A stretch of 64,000 bases of DNA from Myxococcales bacterium (GTDB lineage: Bacteria; Myxococcota; Polyangia; Nannocystales; Nannocystaceae): the NCBI GenBank assembly GCA_016793465.1, contig JAEUJW010000080.1:62001-126000 (forward strand), written 5' to 3'. How positions within the stretch are numbered: the first letter of the stretch is position 1; each line of letters opens with the position of its first letter. Position numbers and translations under genes: made by a program. The notes below the pieces were generated by a model. It saw only the letters and a program-made list of their open reading frames with translations, did no database searches and was not told where the DNA came from. Positions 42,378 through 51,803 of this stretch are shown here, in pieces.

Positions 42378-43469
42378 TTGCGCACGCTCCACGCACTGCT
42401 GGCCGTCCTGCTCGTCTGCGCAGCCGGGTGCAAGCCGAAGGGCGTCAGCCCCAAGTTCCCCGAGCGCGGCCTGAAGACCAAGTCGGAGCTGATGCCCGAG
42501 GCCGACCGCCTGGTCGACGGGCTGATGTTCAACCGGGTCAAGGACATCCACGCGTGGATGTCGCCGAGCCTGCGCGCGCGCGTGTCGGCGGTCGACCTCA
42601 CGGCCACGGGCGACCGCCTGCGCTACCACTACGGGCGCCCGGTCGGCATCGTCGAGGAGAAGGTCCACCGCGAGGGCGAGCTCGAGTGGTACTCGGGGCT
42701 GTGGGTCTACGGCTCCGGCAAGGAGGGCACGCCGGACCGCGTGCAGCGCCTGGTGCTGTTCCAGTTCGCCCTGAAGGGCGAGGAGATCGACCGCCTGCTG
42801 ATCCGCGAGCACCTCGACGTGCGCAGCGTCAAGGCGCCGGCCCGCTACTACTCGACGGTGACGCGCCTGCACTTCGTGAGCGACGGCGAGTGGACGATCG
42901 CCCACGGCGGCAAGCGCCGCCTGACCAACTACCACCACGGCAGCCCGTCGCAGCGCTACGCCTACGACATGGTGGTGCAGGAGGGCGGCCGGGCCCGCCA
43001 GGGCGACGGCGCGTCGAACAAGGACTACTTCTGCCACGGCAAGCCGATCTACGCCCCGGCCGACGGCGTGATCCACACGATGATCGACGGCATCCCCGAG
43101 AACAGGCCGGGCACCCGCGGCACCGCCGGCGGCAACGGCGTGATCATCGACCACGGCTTCGGCGAGTACTCGTCGCTGTGGCACATGATCCCCGGCAGCC
43201 TCACCGTCAAGAAGGGCGACAAGGTCGTGCTCGGCCAGCAGCTCGGGCAGGTCGGCAACTCGGGCCGCAGCACCGGGCCGCACATCCACTACCACGTGTC
43301 GACGGTGCCCTCGCCGAAGGGCGAGACCGGCCTGCAGGCCCCGTTCGTCGACCTCTACGTCGACGGCCAGTGGTACCCGCGCAAGATCCCGGTCCGCGGC
43401 GACCGCGTGCGCAAGGCCAAGGTCAAGGCCCGGCGCGGCGCCGAGGTCCTGATCGACGCCAGCATGTGA
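42378..43469 (+). CDS. M23-family peptidoglycan hydrolase, lipoprotein
   Basis: A 363-aa lipoprotein starting at TTG; signal LRTLHALLAVLLVCAAGC with lipid Cys 18. Residues 30-180 are an unassigned N-terminal domain. The C-terminal LytM/M23 domain has HHGSPSQRYAYDMVV (metal His and Asp), GKPIYAPADGVIH, GNGVIIDHGFGEYSSLWHM, VKKGDKVVLGQQLGQVGNSG and HIHYHV (second His pair), so it should be an active zinc endopeptidase cutting cell-wall crosslinks. Its stop is 4 nt before a perfect palindrome copy that may terminate transcription against convergent xerC. Confidence 0.88.
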   Translation: MRTLHALLAVLLVCAAGCKPKGVSPKFPERGLKTKSELMPEADRLVDGLMFNRVKDIHAWMSPSLRARVSAVDLTATGDRLRYHYGRPVGIVEEKVHREGELEWYSGLWVYGSGKEGTPDRVQRLVLFQFALKGEEIDRLLIREHLDVRSVKAPARYYSTVTRLHFVSDGEWTIAHGGKRRLTNYHHGSPSQRYAYDMVVQEGGRARQGDGASNKDYFCHGKPIYAPADGVIHTMIDGIPENRPGTRGTAGGNGVIIDHGFGEYSSLWHMIPGSLTVKKGDKVVLGQQLGQVGNSGRSTGPHIHYHVSTVPSPKGETGLQAPFVDLYVDGQWYPRKIPVRGDRVRKAKVKARRGAEVLIDASM

Positions 43470-43473
43470 GCGG

Positions 43474-43489
43474 CTGTCCCGCGGGACAG
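43474..43489. repeat. Palindrome family copy, perfect, after the M23 gene
   Basis: CTGTCCCGCGGGACAG: a perfect 16-bp palindrome 4 nt past the M23 stop, between convergent genes. Terminator-like position but no T-run. Confidence 0.8.
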
Positions 43490-43521
43490 GTCGCTCCGAC
43501 GCCCCGTGTCCGACGTCGCTG

Positions 43522-43537
43522 CTGTCTCATGGGACAG
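43522..43537. repeat. Palindrome family copy overlapping the end of xerC
   Basis: CTGTCTCATGGGACAG: one G-T wobble in the arms. The xerC stop codon (43527-43529) and last two codons lie inside it. Confidence 0.7.
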
Positions 43538-44444
43538 GCGGCTTGGGCGCCGCCGCGGCCCGCGGGTGGGCGCGCTCGTAGATGTCCGTGAGGTGGCCGA
43601 GGTCGAGGTGGGTGTAGCGCTGGGTGGTCGACAGGCTGGCGTGGCCGAGCATGCGCTGGATGCTGCGCAGGTCGCAGCCCGACTCGAGCAGGTGGGTGGC
43701 GAAGCTGTGGCGCAGGCCGTGGGGGCCGACGCGGGTGCGGGCGCCGGCGGCGAGGCAGCGGTCGTAGACGAGGGCGCGGATGGTGCGGGTCGACATGCGG
43801 CGGCCGCGGTTCGACAGGAACAGCGGGCCGCGCGCGGGGCTCGGGTGGACCGCGAGCAGGGCGCGCAGGGCCCTGGCGGCGCCGCCTCCGAGCGGGACGA
43901 CGCGGTCCTTGCCGCCCTTGCCGCCGATCACGCGCGCGCTGAGGTCATCGCCCTGCTGCCAGACGAGGTGGTCGACGTCGAGGCCGGCGCACTCGCTGAC
44001 GCGCAGGCCGCCGCCGTAGAGCACCTCGAGGATGGCGCGGTCGCGCAGGCCCTCGGGGCCCTCGCGGTGGCCGTCGCCGTCGATCATCGCGCCGATGTCC
44101 TCGACCGGCAGGGCGACCGGCAGCTGCGGGCGCTGCTTGGGCCGGCGCACCAGCGTGGCCTCGTTGTCGGCGAGGCTGCCCTCGCGGCGCAGGAACTCGC
44201 CGAAGCTGCGCAGGGCCGAGAGCTTGCGCGCGAGCGTGCTGGCCTTCACGTCGTGGAACAGGTCGGCGATGTCGTGGCGGATCTCGCGGAGGTTCAGGTC
44301 CGCGAGCGCGGGCTCGCGGCCGCGGCGGGCGGCGACGCGGGCGAGAAAGTCCTCGAGGTCGCGGCGGTAGGCTCGCAGGGTGTGCGGGCTGCAGCGGCGC
44401 TCGGCCTGCAAGTACACGAGGAAGCGCTCGACGGCGGCCTGCAC
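43527..44444 (-). CDS. xerC: Tyrosine recombinase XerC-like
   Basis: A 305-aa tyrosine recombinase that with XerD resolves chromosome dimers at dif. The N-terminal SAM-like domain (AVERFLVYLQAERRCSPHTL RAYRRDL, split for length) is followed by the catalytic domain: Arg in YGGGLRVSE, Lys in VIGGKGGKDRVVPL, HGLRHSFATHLL (His-Arg), LGHASLSTT (His) and the nucleophile in QRYTHLD. GTG 44444 is the start. It is 61 bases downstream of tldE and may belong to the tldD-tldE-xerC transcript. C/D assignment between this gene and 57701 is by similarity of style only. Confidence 0.88.
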   Translation of the reverse strand: MQAAVERFLVYLQAERRCSPHTLRAYRRDLEDFLARVAARRGREPALADLNLREIRHDIADLFHDVKASTLARKLSALRSFGEFLRREGSLADNEATLVRRPKQRPQLPVALPVEDIGAMIDGDGHREGPEGLRDRAILEVLYGGGLRVSECAGLDVDHLVWQQGDDLSARVIGGKGGKDRVVPLGGGAARALRALLAVHPSPARGPLFLSNRGRRMSTRTIRALVYDRCLAAGARTRVGPHGLRHSFATHLLESGCDLRSIQRMLGHASLSTTQRYTHLDLGHLTDIYERAHPRAAAAPKPPVP

Positions 44445-44505
44445 GGCCCCGGGTTATCGCACGCGGCCCGCGGAGCGGCAAATCTCGGGCGCTCCGGCGT
44501 GCGCG

Positions 44506-45879
44506 TCAGGTCCCGGCGATCGTCATGGCGTCGACGCGGAAGCTCGGCGAGGCGAACGCGGTGCGCAGCTCGAAGTCGCTGGCGACCGCGTCGATACCGT
44601 GGAGCAGCTCGTCGAGGTGGCGGGAGATCGTGATCTCGGCGACCGGGCGGGTCAGCTCGCCGTCCTCGATCAGCACGCCCTCGGCGCCGCGGCTGAAGTG
44701 GCCGGTGCCCGTGTCGAAGCCGTGGCCGAGGGTGGTCCGCACGTAGAGCCCGCGGCGCACGCCCTCGAGCAGCGCCCGCGGGCCGCGACGGCCGGGGCGC
44801 AGGTAGAAGTTGCTGGCGCTCGGGTGCGGCGTGCCGCCGCCGCCGGCCGCGCTGGCGTTGGGCTTCAGGTCGAGGCGGCGCGCGCTCTGGGTGTCGAGCA
44901 GGAAGCCGACCAGCTCGCCGCTGCGCACCAGCACGTTGCGGCGGGTCGCCCTGCCCTCGCCGTCGAACGCCCGCGAGGCCGGGCCGCGCACGCGCAGCGG
45001 GTCGTCGACGAGGGTCACGTGCGGGCTGGCGACGCGGGTGCCGAGGCGCCGCGCGAGGTAGCTGCGCCCGCGGGCGACGGCGTCGCCGAGCAGGCAGCCG
45101 GCGACCAGTCCGACGACGCCGGCGGCGGCCTCGGCCGAGAACACCACGGGGTACACGCCGGTGGGGATCGGCGCGGCGCCGAGGCTGCGCACGGCGCGGT
45201 GCGCCGCCTCGCGGCCGACGGCCTCGGGCGGCTCGAGGTGCGCGAGGTGCCGCCCGCCCGACCAGTAGTGGCCGCTGCGCCTCCGCCCGGCGTCGGCGGC
45301 GATGACGTGCGCGCGCAGGCCGACCCGCGTGGTCGCCGAGGGGCCGACGAACCCGCCCGAGGTCGCGAGCAGGGAGTGGGCGATCGTGCGGGTGCAGACG
45401 GCGCCGCCCGAGGCGCAGATCCTCGGGTCGCCGCGCAGCGCCGCCGCCTCGGCGAGCAGCGCGAGGCGGGTCGCCCGATCGACGGTGAGGCGGCGGATGC
45501 CGGGGTCGAACAGGTCGAGGTCGGTCCAGCGGCGGGCCAGTGAGCGCGGCGAGGGCGGGCTGGCCTGCGGGTCCTCCTCGGCGAGCGCGGCCAGCTCGAC
45601 GGCCCGCGCGAGGAACACGTCGAGCGCGTCGGGCCGCAGGTCGCTGGTCGTCACGGTCGCGACCCGCCCGCCGCAGACGACGCGCAGCGCGAGCCCCTGG
45701 CTCGCGGCCTCGCTGAGCAGCTCGAGGGCGCCGCCGCGGACGCTGGCCGAGAGCGTGTGCCCGTGGTCGACGCGCACCTCCGCGTGCTCGGCCCCCAGCG
45801 CCTTCAGGACCGCGAGCGCCCGCGCGGCGCGGCGCTCGAGCCCGCTTAATAAGTGCGCCGAGGTCCGCGGCAGGGTCAC
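44506..45879 (-). CDS. TldE/PmbA-type protease subunit
   Basis: A 457-aa member of the TldD/PmbA family without the metal motif, so it is the TldE (PmbA) partner. Together with TldD it forms a heterodimeric metalloprotease that trims small peptides such as modified RiPPs and antitoxins. Typical segments are EHAEVRVDHGHTLSASVRGG near the N-terminus, YPVVFSAEAAAGVVGLVAGC, RVASPHVTLVDDP, GEGRATRRNVLVRSGELVGF LLDT (split) and FSRGAEGVLIEDGELTRPV. GTG 45879 lies 28 bases after the tldD stop. A His-Leu-Leu run near 45847 uses TTA-TTA. Confidence 0.85.
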   Translation of the reverse strand: MTLPRTSAHLLSGLERRAARALAVLKALGAEHAEVRVDHGHTLSASVRGGALELLSEAASQGLALRVVCGGRVATVTTSDLRPDALDVFLARAVELAALAEEDPQASPPSPRSLARRWTDLDLFDPGIRRLTVDRATRLALLAEAAALRGDPRICASGGAVCTRTIAHSLLATSGGFVGPSATTRVGLRAHVIAADAGRRRSGHYWSGGRHLAHLEPPEAVGREAAHRAVRSLGAAPIPTGVYPVVFSAEAAAGVVGLVAGCLLGDAVARGRSYLARRLGTRVASPHVTLVDDPLRVRGPASRAFDGEGRATRRNVLVRSGELVGFLLDTQSARRLDLKPNASAAGGGGTPHPSASNFYLRPGRRGPRALLEGVRRGLYVRTTLGHGFDTGTGHFSRGAEGVLIEDGELTRPVAEITISRHLDELLHGIDAVASDFELRTAFASPSFRVDAMTIAGT

Positions 45880-45907
45880 GCGGAGACCCCCCGCGGCGCG
45901 CCCGCGC

Positions 45908-47341
<1,434 letters not shown>

Positions 47342-47483
47342 GAACGGGGCCTCGGCGACGATCTGCGGCGGAGCGGCCACCACGGCCAGGATACCAGCGA
47401 GGCGCGCGCGGCATGGGGAGTGCCGGGCACGCGCGGGGTCGCCGGTGCATGTCCGAAAGGTCATGTTCGCTCGCGCTTCGAGG

Positions 47484-47499
47484 CTGTCTGAAGGGACAG
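47484..47499. repeat. Palindrome family copy
   Basis: CTGTCTGAAGGGACAG: arms CTGTCT/GGACAG with one G-T wobble around GAAG. Intergenic. Confidence 0.65.
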
Positions 47500-47543
47500 A
47501 CGCGAGGCCGCCGCGCGGGCGCGAAAACGCGGCGTCGGCGCGG

Positions 47544-47559
47544 CTGTCTGTTGGGACAG
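47544..47559. repeat. Palindrome family copy
   Basis: CTGTCTGTTGGGACAG, 60 bases after the previous copy and in the same orientation; arms CTGTCT/GGACAG around GTTG. Confidence 0.65.
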
Positions 47560-47609
47560 ATCTCGCGGCGACCGTCGCCCGGCGCGTGCGGGGCGGCGCC
47601 GGTCGCGAC

Positions 47610-47640
47610 GAAGCCCCGTCGCTGGTGGCGGCGGGGCTTC
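47610..47640 (-). terminator. Hairpin downstream of rpmE2
   Basis: GAAGCCCCG at 47610-47618 pairs exactly with CGGGGCTTC at 47632-47640, starting 33 bases after the rpmE2 stop on the minus strand. No U-run follows, so termination is a guess from position. Confidence 0.4.
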
Positions 47641-47673
47641 ACGTCGGTCGAAGCGGACCGCGTCAGGGCGCGG

Positions 47674-48081
47674 TCACTTCTTCTTCTTGTCGCCTGCGGG
47701 CTTGGCCTCGGCGGGCTTGGCCGCCGGCTTGGCGGCGGGCTTCGCGGCCTTGGGGGCGGCGGAGGCCGGCTCGGCCTGGAGCTTCTGGGCCGGAGCGGCG
47801 GGCGCCGGCGCCGGCGCGGACGGAGCGTTGGCGCCGCCCTTGACGCCGTAGCGGCGGCGGAAGCGGTCCATGCGGCCCTCGGTGTCGACCTCTCGGCTCT
47901 GGCCGGTCCAGAACGGGTGGCTGAACGACGAGATCTCGAGGCGGATGAACGGGAGGTCCTCGCCCTTGTGGCTGCGGGTGTCGCCGCTGCCGGTCATGGT
48001 CGAGTAGGACACCCACTCGTCGCCGGTGGCGCCGTCGACGAACAGGACCTTGCGGTATGCGGGGTGAATGCCGGACTTCAT
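47674..48081 (-). CDS. rpmE2: 50S ribosomal protein L31, type B, with long Lys/Ala/Pro tail
   Basis: A 135-aa L31. The first 85 residues match type B L31: MKSGIHPAYRKVLFVDGATG, SYSTM, PFIRLEISSFSHPFWTGQ and RMDRFRRRYG. None of the zinc-binding cysteines of type A is present, so it is the zinc-independent form. About 50 extra residues of [17 protein letters not shown] type follow, much longer than the usual 80-95 aa protein. A strong AAGGAAGGA lies upstream of the ATG. It follows rpsN by 16 bases on the same transcript. Confidence 0.9.
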   Translation of the reverse strand: MKSGIHPAYRKVLFVDGATGDEWVSYSTMTGSGDTRSHKGEDLPFIRLEISSFSHPFWTGQSREVDTEGRMDRFRRRYGVKGGANAPSAPAPAPAAPAQKLQAEPASAAPKAAKPAAKPAAKPAEAKPAGDKKKK

Positions 48082-48097
48082 GGCGTTCGTTCCTTCC

Positions 48098-48403
48098 TTA
48101 CCAGCTCGACTTGGTGACGCCGGGGATCTCGCCGCGGAGGGCCAGATCGCGGAGGGCGACGCGGCACAGGCCGAACTTGCGGTACACGGCCTTCGAGCGG
48201 CCGGTCAGCATGCAGCGGCGCGTCTTGCGGGTCGGGCACGAGTTGGTCGGCAGCTTGGTCAGCTGGGCGGTCAGCGCCAGCTTCTCGTCGATGTCGATGT
48301 TCGGGTCCTTGATCTGCTTGCGCAGCTCTTCGCGACGCGCGGCGTACTTGGCGATGAGCTTGTCGCGCTTCTGGTCGCGCAATACCTGGGAGTTCTTGGC
48401 CAT
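48098..48403 (-). CDS. rpsN: 30S ribosomal protein S14, zinc-independent form
   Basis: A 101-aa S14 of the long, C-minus class. It has [20 protein letters not shown], the insertion region [18 protein letters not shown], and the C-terminal [20 protein letters not shown] followed by [11 protein letters not shown]. The CxxC...CxxC zinc ribbon of short S14 is absent. In many bacteria the zinc-free S14 and L31B are placed together under Zur control; here they form a two-gene unit, but no Zur-type palindrome is visible upstream. The leader carries an 8-bp hairpin 23 bases before the ATG. Confidence 0.92.
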   Translation of the reverse strand: MAKNSQVLRDQKRDKLIAKYAARREELRKQIKDPNIDIDEKLALTAQLTKLPTNSCPTRKTRRCMLTGRSKAVYRKFGLCRVALRDLALRGEIPGVTKSSW

Positions 48404-48426
48404 GACGGGAGGATCCTGCGGGCGTA

Positions 48427-48451
48427 CAGCCTCGAACGAGGCTGGCTTTTT
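48427..48451. promoter_or_regulatory. Hairpin with adjacent T-run in the rpsN leader
   Basis: CAGCCTCG-AA-CGAGGCTG at 48427-48444 is a perfect 8-bp stem, followed on the plus strand by GCTTTTT. As a terminator it would serve plus-strand transcripts, but no plus gene lies upstream. On the minus strand it precedes rpsN, so it may be a leader control structure or stop antisense transcription. Confidence 0.45.
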
Positions 48452-48515
48452 CCTGTGGAAGGGCGCGCACCCTACCCCGGGGGGCGGCGGGGTGCAAGCC
48501 GGTGGAGTGCGTGCG

Positions 48516-50480
48516 CTAGCGGCGGCCGGCGCCTGCACGGGGCTTGCCGGCGGGGCGACGATCGCCGCCCGAACCGGGCTCGCCGGGCGATCGGCGGGCT
48601 CCGGCGGGCGCCTTGGCGGCGCCGCCGGGGCGCCGGGCGCCCGCGTGTGCGGGGACCGACGCGGCCCGCGAGGTGCGATCTTTCGCCGCCGGCCTGGCGG
48701 TCGAGGCCGCGTCGGCGGCGGCCGGCTTGGCTGGGCGCGGGCCGGTCTTGGCGGCCCGCCTGGGCTTGCCCGACTTGCCGGGGCGCGCCGGCTCGGGGTT
48801 CGCCTCGGCCATGAGGTCGTAGACCTCGGTGGGGGTCAGCGGACGAAACTCACCGTCGGCGAGGCCGTCGGCGGTGAGCTTGCCGACCGCGACGCGGATG
48901 AGCTTCAGGACCGGGCGACCGATCGCGTCGCCCATGCGGCGGACCTGGCGGTTGAGGCCCTGGCGCAGGGTGATCTGCACCCACGTGTTGGTGTCCGTGT
49001 CCTTGATGACGCTGACCTCCTCGGCGGCGCGGGTGACGGTGCCGTCCTCGAGGGTGATCGGCTGGCCGAGGCGCGCGAGGTCCTGCTCTTCGAGGCGGCC
49101 CTGGAACTTCACGTGGTAGGTCTTGCTGACCTCGTGGCGCGGGTGCGTCAGGGCGGCCGCGAGCTCGCCGTCGTTCGTCAGGATGAGCACGCCGCGGGAG
49201 TGATAGTCGAGGCGACCGACCGGGTAGATGCGCTGGGGCAGCTCGGGGAACAGCGAGAGCACGGTCGGACGGCCCTCGCCGTCCTTGTCGCCCTCGGCCG
49301 AGCAGACCACGCCGTCGGGCTTGTTGAGCACGAAGTAGACCTTCTTGGCGGCCTGCACGTGCTTGCCGTCGACCTGGACCTGGTCGCGGTCGGGGTCGAC
49401 GCGGGTGCCGAGCTCGGTCACGACCTTGCCGTTCACGCGCACGCGGCCGGCGGTGATCAGGTCCTCGGCCTTGCGGCGGGCGGCGATGCCGGCGGCGGCC
49501 AGGACCTTCTGCAGGCGCTCCTGTCCGGGGGTCGCGGGCTTGGCCTTGGCCTCGGGCTTGGTCGCGGGCTTGGCCGCGGGCTTGGCCGCCTTGGCGGGGC
49601 GGGCCTTGGCGGACGGGTCGATCCATCCGCGCACGCCGGAGGCCACGCCGGGGGCCGCGGGGCGGCTGGCCCGGGCCGCGGTCTTGCGGGTCTGACGGGC
49701 CTCGCCGGGGCTCGCGGGGCGGCTGGCCTTCGGGCCAGCCGTGCGGGTCGGGCGGGCCTCGCCGGCGGCGCGCGGGCGGGACGCGGTGGCCCCGGGTCGC
49801 CTGTCCCTCGGGCCAGGTCCGCCGGCGTCGGGGCGGGCGGCCCGGGCGGCCCGCGGGCGCTCGTCGGCGTCGGCCGGACGCCTGTCCCTCGGGCCAGGTC
49901 CGCCGGCGTCGGGGCGGGCGGTCCGGGCGGCCCGCGGGCGCTCGTCGGCGTCGGCCGGGCGCCTGTCCCTCGGGCCAGGTCCGCCGCGCTCCCCTGCCCT
50001 GCCGGCGGCGGCGCGCCGGTCCGCCGGGCCGGCGCTGACGTGCTCGCGGCGGTCGGCGGCGCCGTCGTGGCGGTCCTGCGGGGTCCTGCGCTCGTCGGCG
50101 TCGCGGCCTGGGCGCCTGTCCTTCGGGCCAGCTCCGCCGCGCGCCCCGGCCCGGCCCGCAGCGCCGGCGCCCGGGCGCCTGTCCTTCGGGCCAGCTCCGC
50201 CGCGCGCCCCGGCCCGGCCCGCGGCGCCGGCGCCCGGGCGCCTGTCCTTCGGGCCAGCTCCGCGCGCGCCCCGGCCCGGTCCGCCGGCCGCGGGGCGCCG
50301 GTCGTTGGCGCCGGCTCCGTCGCCGCGCTCGGCGGGCGGGCCGCGCCTGTCCTTCGGGCCAGACGGGCGCCCGGCCCGGCTCGCGCCGCCGGACGACGGG
50401 CGCCTGTCCTTCGAGCCAGCCTTGTCACGGGCGGCGGGTGGACGGTTCGAGGACGCGGGGCGGGTCTTGCTGGGCGGCAT
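48516..50480 (-). CDS. rluB: RluB-family 23S rRNA pseudouridine synthase with giant disordered tails
   Basis: A 654-aa protein whose enzyme part is only about 240 residues. The S4 domain (about 316-365) has [24 protein letters not shown] (split); the synthase domain (380-550) has [10 protein letters not shown], the catalytic [17 protein letters not shown] (Asp) and [15 protein letters not shown]. It should convert U2605-type uridines in 23S rRNA. Residues 1-310 are Arg/Gly/Ala/Pro low complexity with repeated [19 protein letters not shown] and [19 protein letters not shown] units, built on eight palindrome copies. A 100-residue basic tail ends the protein. ATG 50480 is the first start after the preceding gene's 3' gap. 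Confidence 0.85.
   Translation of the reverse strand: MPPSKTRPASSNRPPAARDKAGSKDRRPSSGGASRAGRPSGPKDRRGPPAERGDGAGANDRRPAAGGPGRGARGAGPKDRRPGAGAAGRAGARGGAGPKDRRPGAGAAGRAGARGGAGPKDRRPGRDADERRTPQDRHDGAADRREHVSAGPADRRAAAGRAGERGGPGPRDRRPADADERPRAARTARPDAGGPGPRDRRPADADERPRAARAARPDAGGPGPRDRRPGATASRPRAAGEARPTRTAGPKASRPASPGEARQTRKTAARASRPAAPGVASGVRGWIDPSAKARPAKAAKPAAKPATKPEAKAKPATPGQERLQKVLAAAGIAARRKAEDLITAGRVRVNGKVVTELGTRVDPDRDQVQVDGKHVQAAKKVYFVLNKPDGVVCSAEGDKDGEGRPTVLSLFPELPQRIYPVGRLDYHSRGVLILTNDGELAAALTHPRHEVSKTYHVKFQGRLEEQDLARLGQPITLEDGTVTRAAEEVSVIKDTDTNTWVQITLRQGLNRQVRRMGDAIGRPVLKLIRVAVGKLTADGLADGEFRPLTPTEVYDLMAEANPEPARPGKSGKPRRAAKTGPRPAKPAAADAASTARPAAKDRTSRAASVPAHAGARRPGGAAKAPAGARRSPGEPGSGGDRRPAGKPRAGAGRR
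49801..50419. repeat. Eight in-frame copies of the palindrome family in rluB
   Basis: Copies start at 49801, 49882, 49963, 50116, 50179, 50242, 50347 and 50404, reading CTGTCC(C/T)TCGGGCCAG on the plus strand with one changed base at 50404. Two sets are higher-order tandem units: 81 nt (three copies) and 63 nt (three copies), both multiples of three. Confidence 0.85.
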
Positions 50481-50682
50481 GGCGGCGCGGGGAAAGTCCC
50501 TCAAACCCCCGAGGGATGCAAGCGCAACCGGCGGGTCCGGGCGCCGCGGCGGCGCGGCAGGCGAGACCGACGTCACCCGGCGAGGCCGACGCGACGCCGA
50601 CGCGACCTCACGGGCTCGTGCGCCGCGCGGCCGCACGGTCGATCGTCCGGTGCAGCGTCCGCCGCGACGTCGCGGCTCGCCG

Positions 50683-51735
50683 TCACTCGGCGAACTGGCG
50701 GTCGGCGCTCACGCCAGCGCCGGTCAGGTCGCTGCCCGCGTCGACCGCGGCCTGCAGCACATCGCCGCGGCCGAGCACCACCGCGCCGCTGCCGTCGGAC
50801 TCGACGCCGTCGCCGGGCATGGCGACGACGCCGGGCCGGGCGCTGAGCTCGACGGTGGTGCCGTCCTCGGCGGCGACGACGGCGTACACGCCGGTGTAAT
50901 AGTCGCTGAGGTCCAGCGAGGGCGCGCTGGCGACGCGGTAGGCGCGGCCCCAGGTGTGCACCGGCAACAGCAGCGAGGCGTCGGCCGAGGTGTAGGGGAT
51001 CATCGGGCTGTGCTGCACGACCGCGACCGGGCGCGTGCTCTGCAGGTGCACGGCGCCCTCGTCGACGAGCAGCGAGGCGGTGATCGGGTCGTGGAGCTGA
51101 TGGGTCCACGGCAGGAACACCTCGACGGTGGTGTGCGGCGGGACCTCGGTGACGGTGCCGCTCCACAGCAGCTTCTCGGCGGTCACCCAGGCCGTCTCGT
51201 CGCCGGGGTTGGTGACGAACACGCCGAACACCTCGTCGTGGAAGATCGAGCGCGCGAGCGAGACGGCCCAGAACTCGCAGCCATGGTGGCCGAGCCCCGC
51301 GAGCGCGGCCTGCTCGCAGGGGCCCGTGCAGGTCAGCGTGCCGGGGTCGCAGGCGGAGCCCTGGGCGGCGTTGCAGGCGGTGTCGACGATCCAGGCGCCG
51401 GCCTCGTCGCAGCGCTCGACGCCGGCGCCGCTGCAGCGGGACGCGCCGGGCTCGCAGGCGACGCAGCCGAGGCCGTCGACGCACAGGTCCTCGCAGACGA
51501 CCGGCTCGCCCTCGCAGGGGATCGCCGAGCCGTCGACGCAGGTGACCTCGAGGCACCCGCCGGTGCCCGTGCTCGTGCCGGTGTCGGCGGTGGTCGGCGG
51601 CGGTCCGGAGCTCGCGGGCGCGTCGCTCGCGGTCGTGGTCTCGTCGCCGGTGATCGGAGGATCGGAGGGACAGGCGGCGAGCAGCGCGAGCGCACCGCTG
51701 ATCGCGTAGAACTCACGCCGACGACTCACCGCCAT
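50683..51735 (-). CDS. IgGFc-binding-like surface lipoprotein, probably truncated
   Basis: A 350-aa lipoprotein; lipobox LLAAC (Cys 22). A Thr/Ser/Gly stalk and a Cys-rich segment (CLEVTCVDGSAIPCEGEP, CEPGASRC, CNAAQGSACDPGTLTC) precede a beta-rich domain starting GCEFWAVSLARSIFHDEVFG VFVTNPGDETAWV (split), which follows the IgGFc-binding N-terminal domain found in many myxobacterial lipoproteins. It ends at DLTGAGVSADRQFAE, where relatives go on with a 'VAVFGGHxC' strand, so about 100-200 residues seem missing. It interrupts the scpB-rluB neighbourhood. Confidence 0.72.
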   Translation of the reverse strand: MAVSRRREFYAISGALALLAACPSDPPITGDETTTASDAPASSGPPPTTADTGTSTGTGGCLEVTCVDGSAIPCEGEPVVCEDLCVDGLGCVACEPGASRCSGAGVERCDEAGAWIVDTACNAAQGSACDPGTLTCTGPCEQAALAGLGHHGCEFWAVSLARSIFHDEVFGVFVTNPGDETAWVTAEKLLWSGTVTEVPPHTTVEVFLPWTHQLHDPITASLLVDEGAVHLQSTRPVAVVQHSPMIPYTSADASLLLPVHTWGRAYRVASAPSLDLSDYYTGVYAVVAAEDGTTVELSARPGVVAMPGDGVESDGSGAVVLGRGDVLQAAVDAGSDLTGAGVSADRQFAE

Positions 51736-51803
51736 GCGCCTGGCCTAGCACACACGGTTCGGGCGACCAGCTCGCGGTGGCCCGAACCGGCGTATGGATG
51801 ACG

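Larger units (their letters stand above)
47342..47673. other. Non-coding gap between rpmE2 and tldD
   Basis: About 330 bases with no convincing gene. It holds two copies of the palindrome family and, next to rpmE2, a hairpin that may be its terminator. The tldD promoter should lie near the left end. Confidence 0.5.

Noticed and set aside
48404..48515. Search for a Zur operator before rpsN
   Set aside because: No AT-rich dyad of Zur type is present; only the GC-rich 8-bp hairpin is seen.
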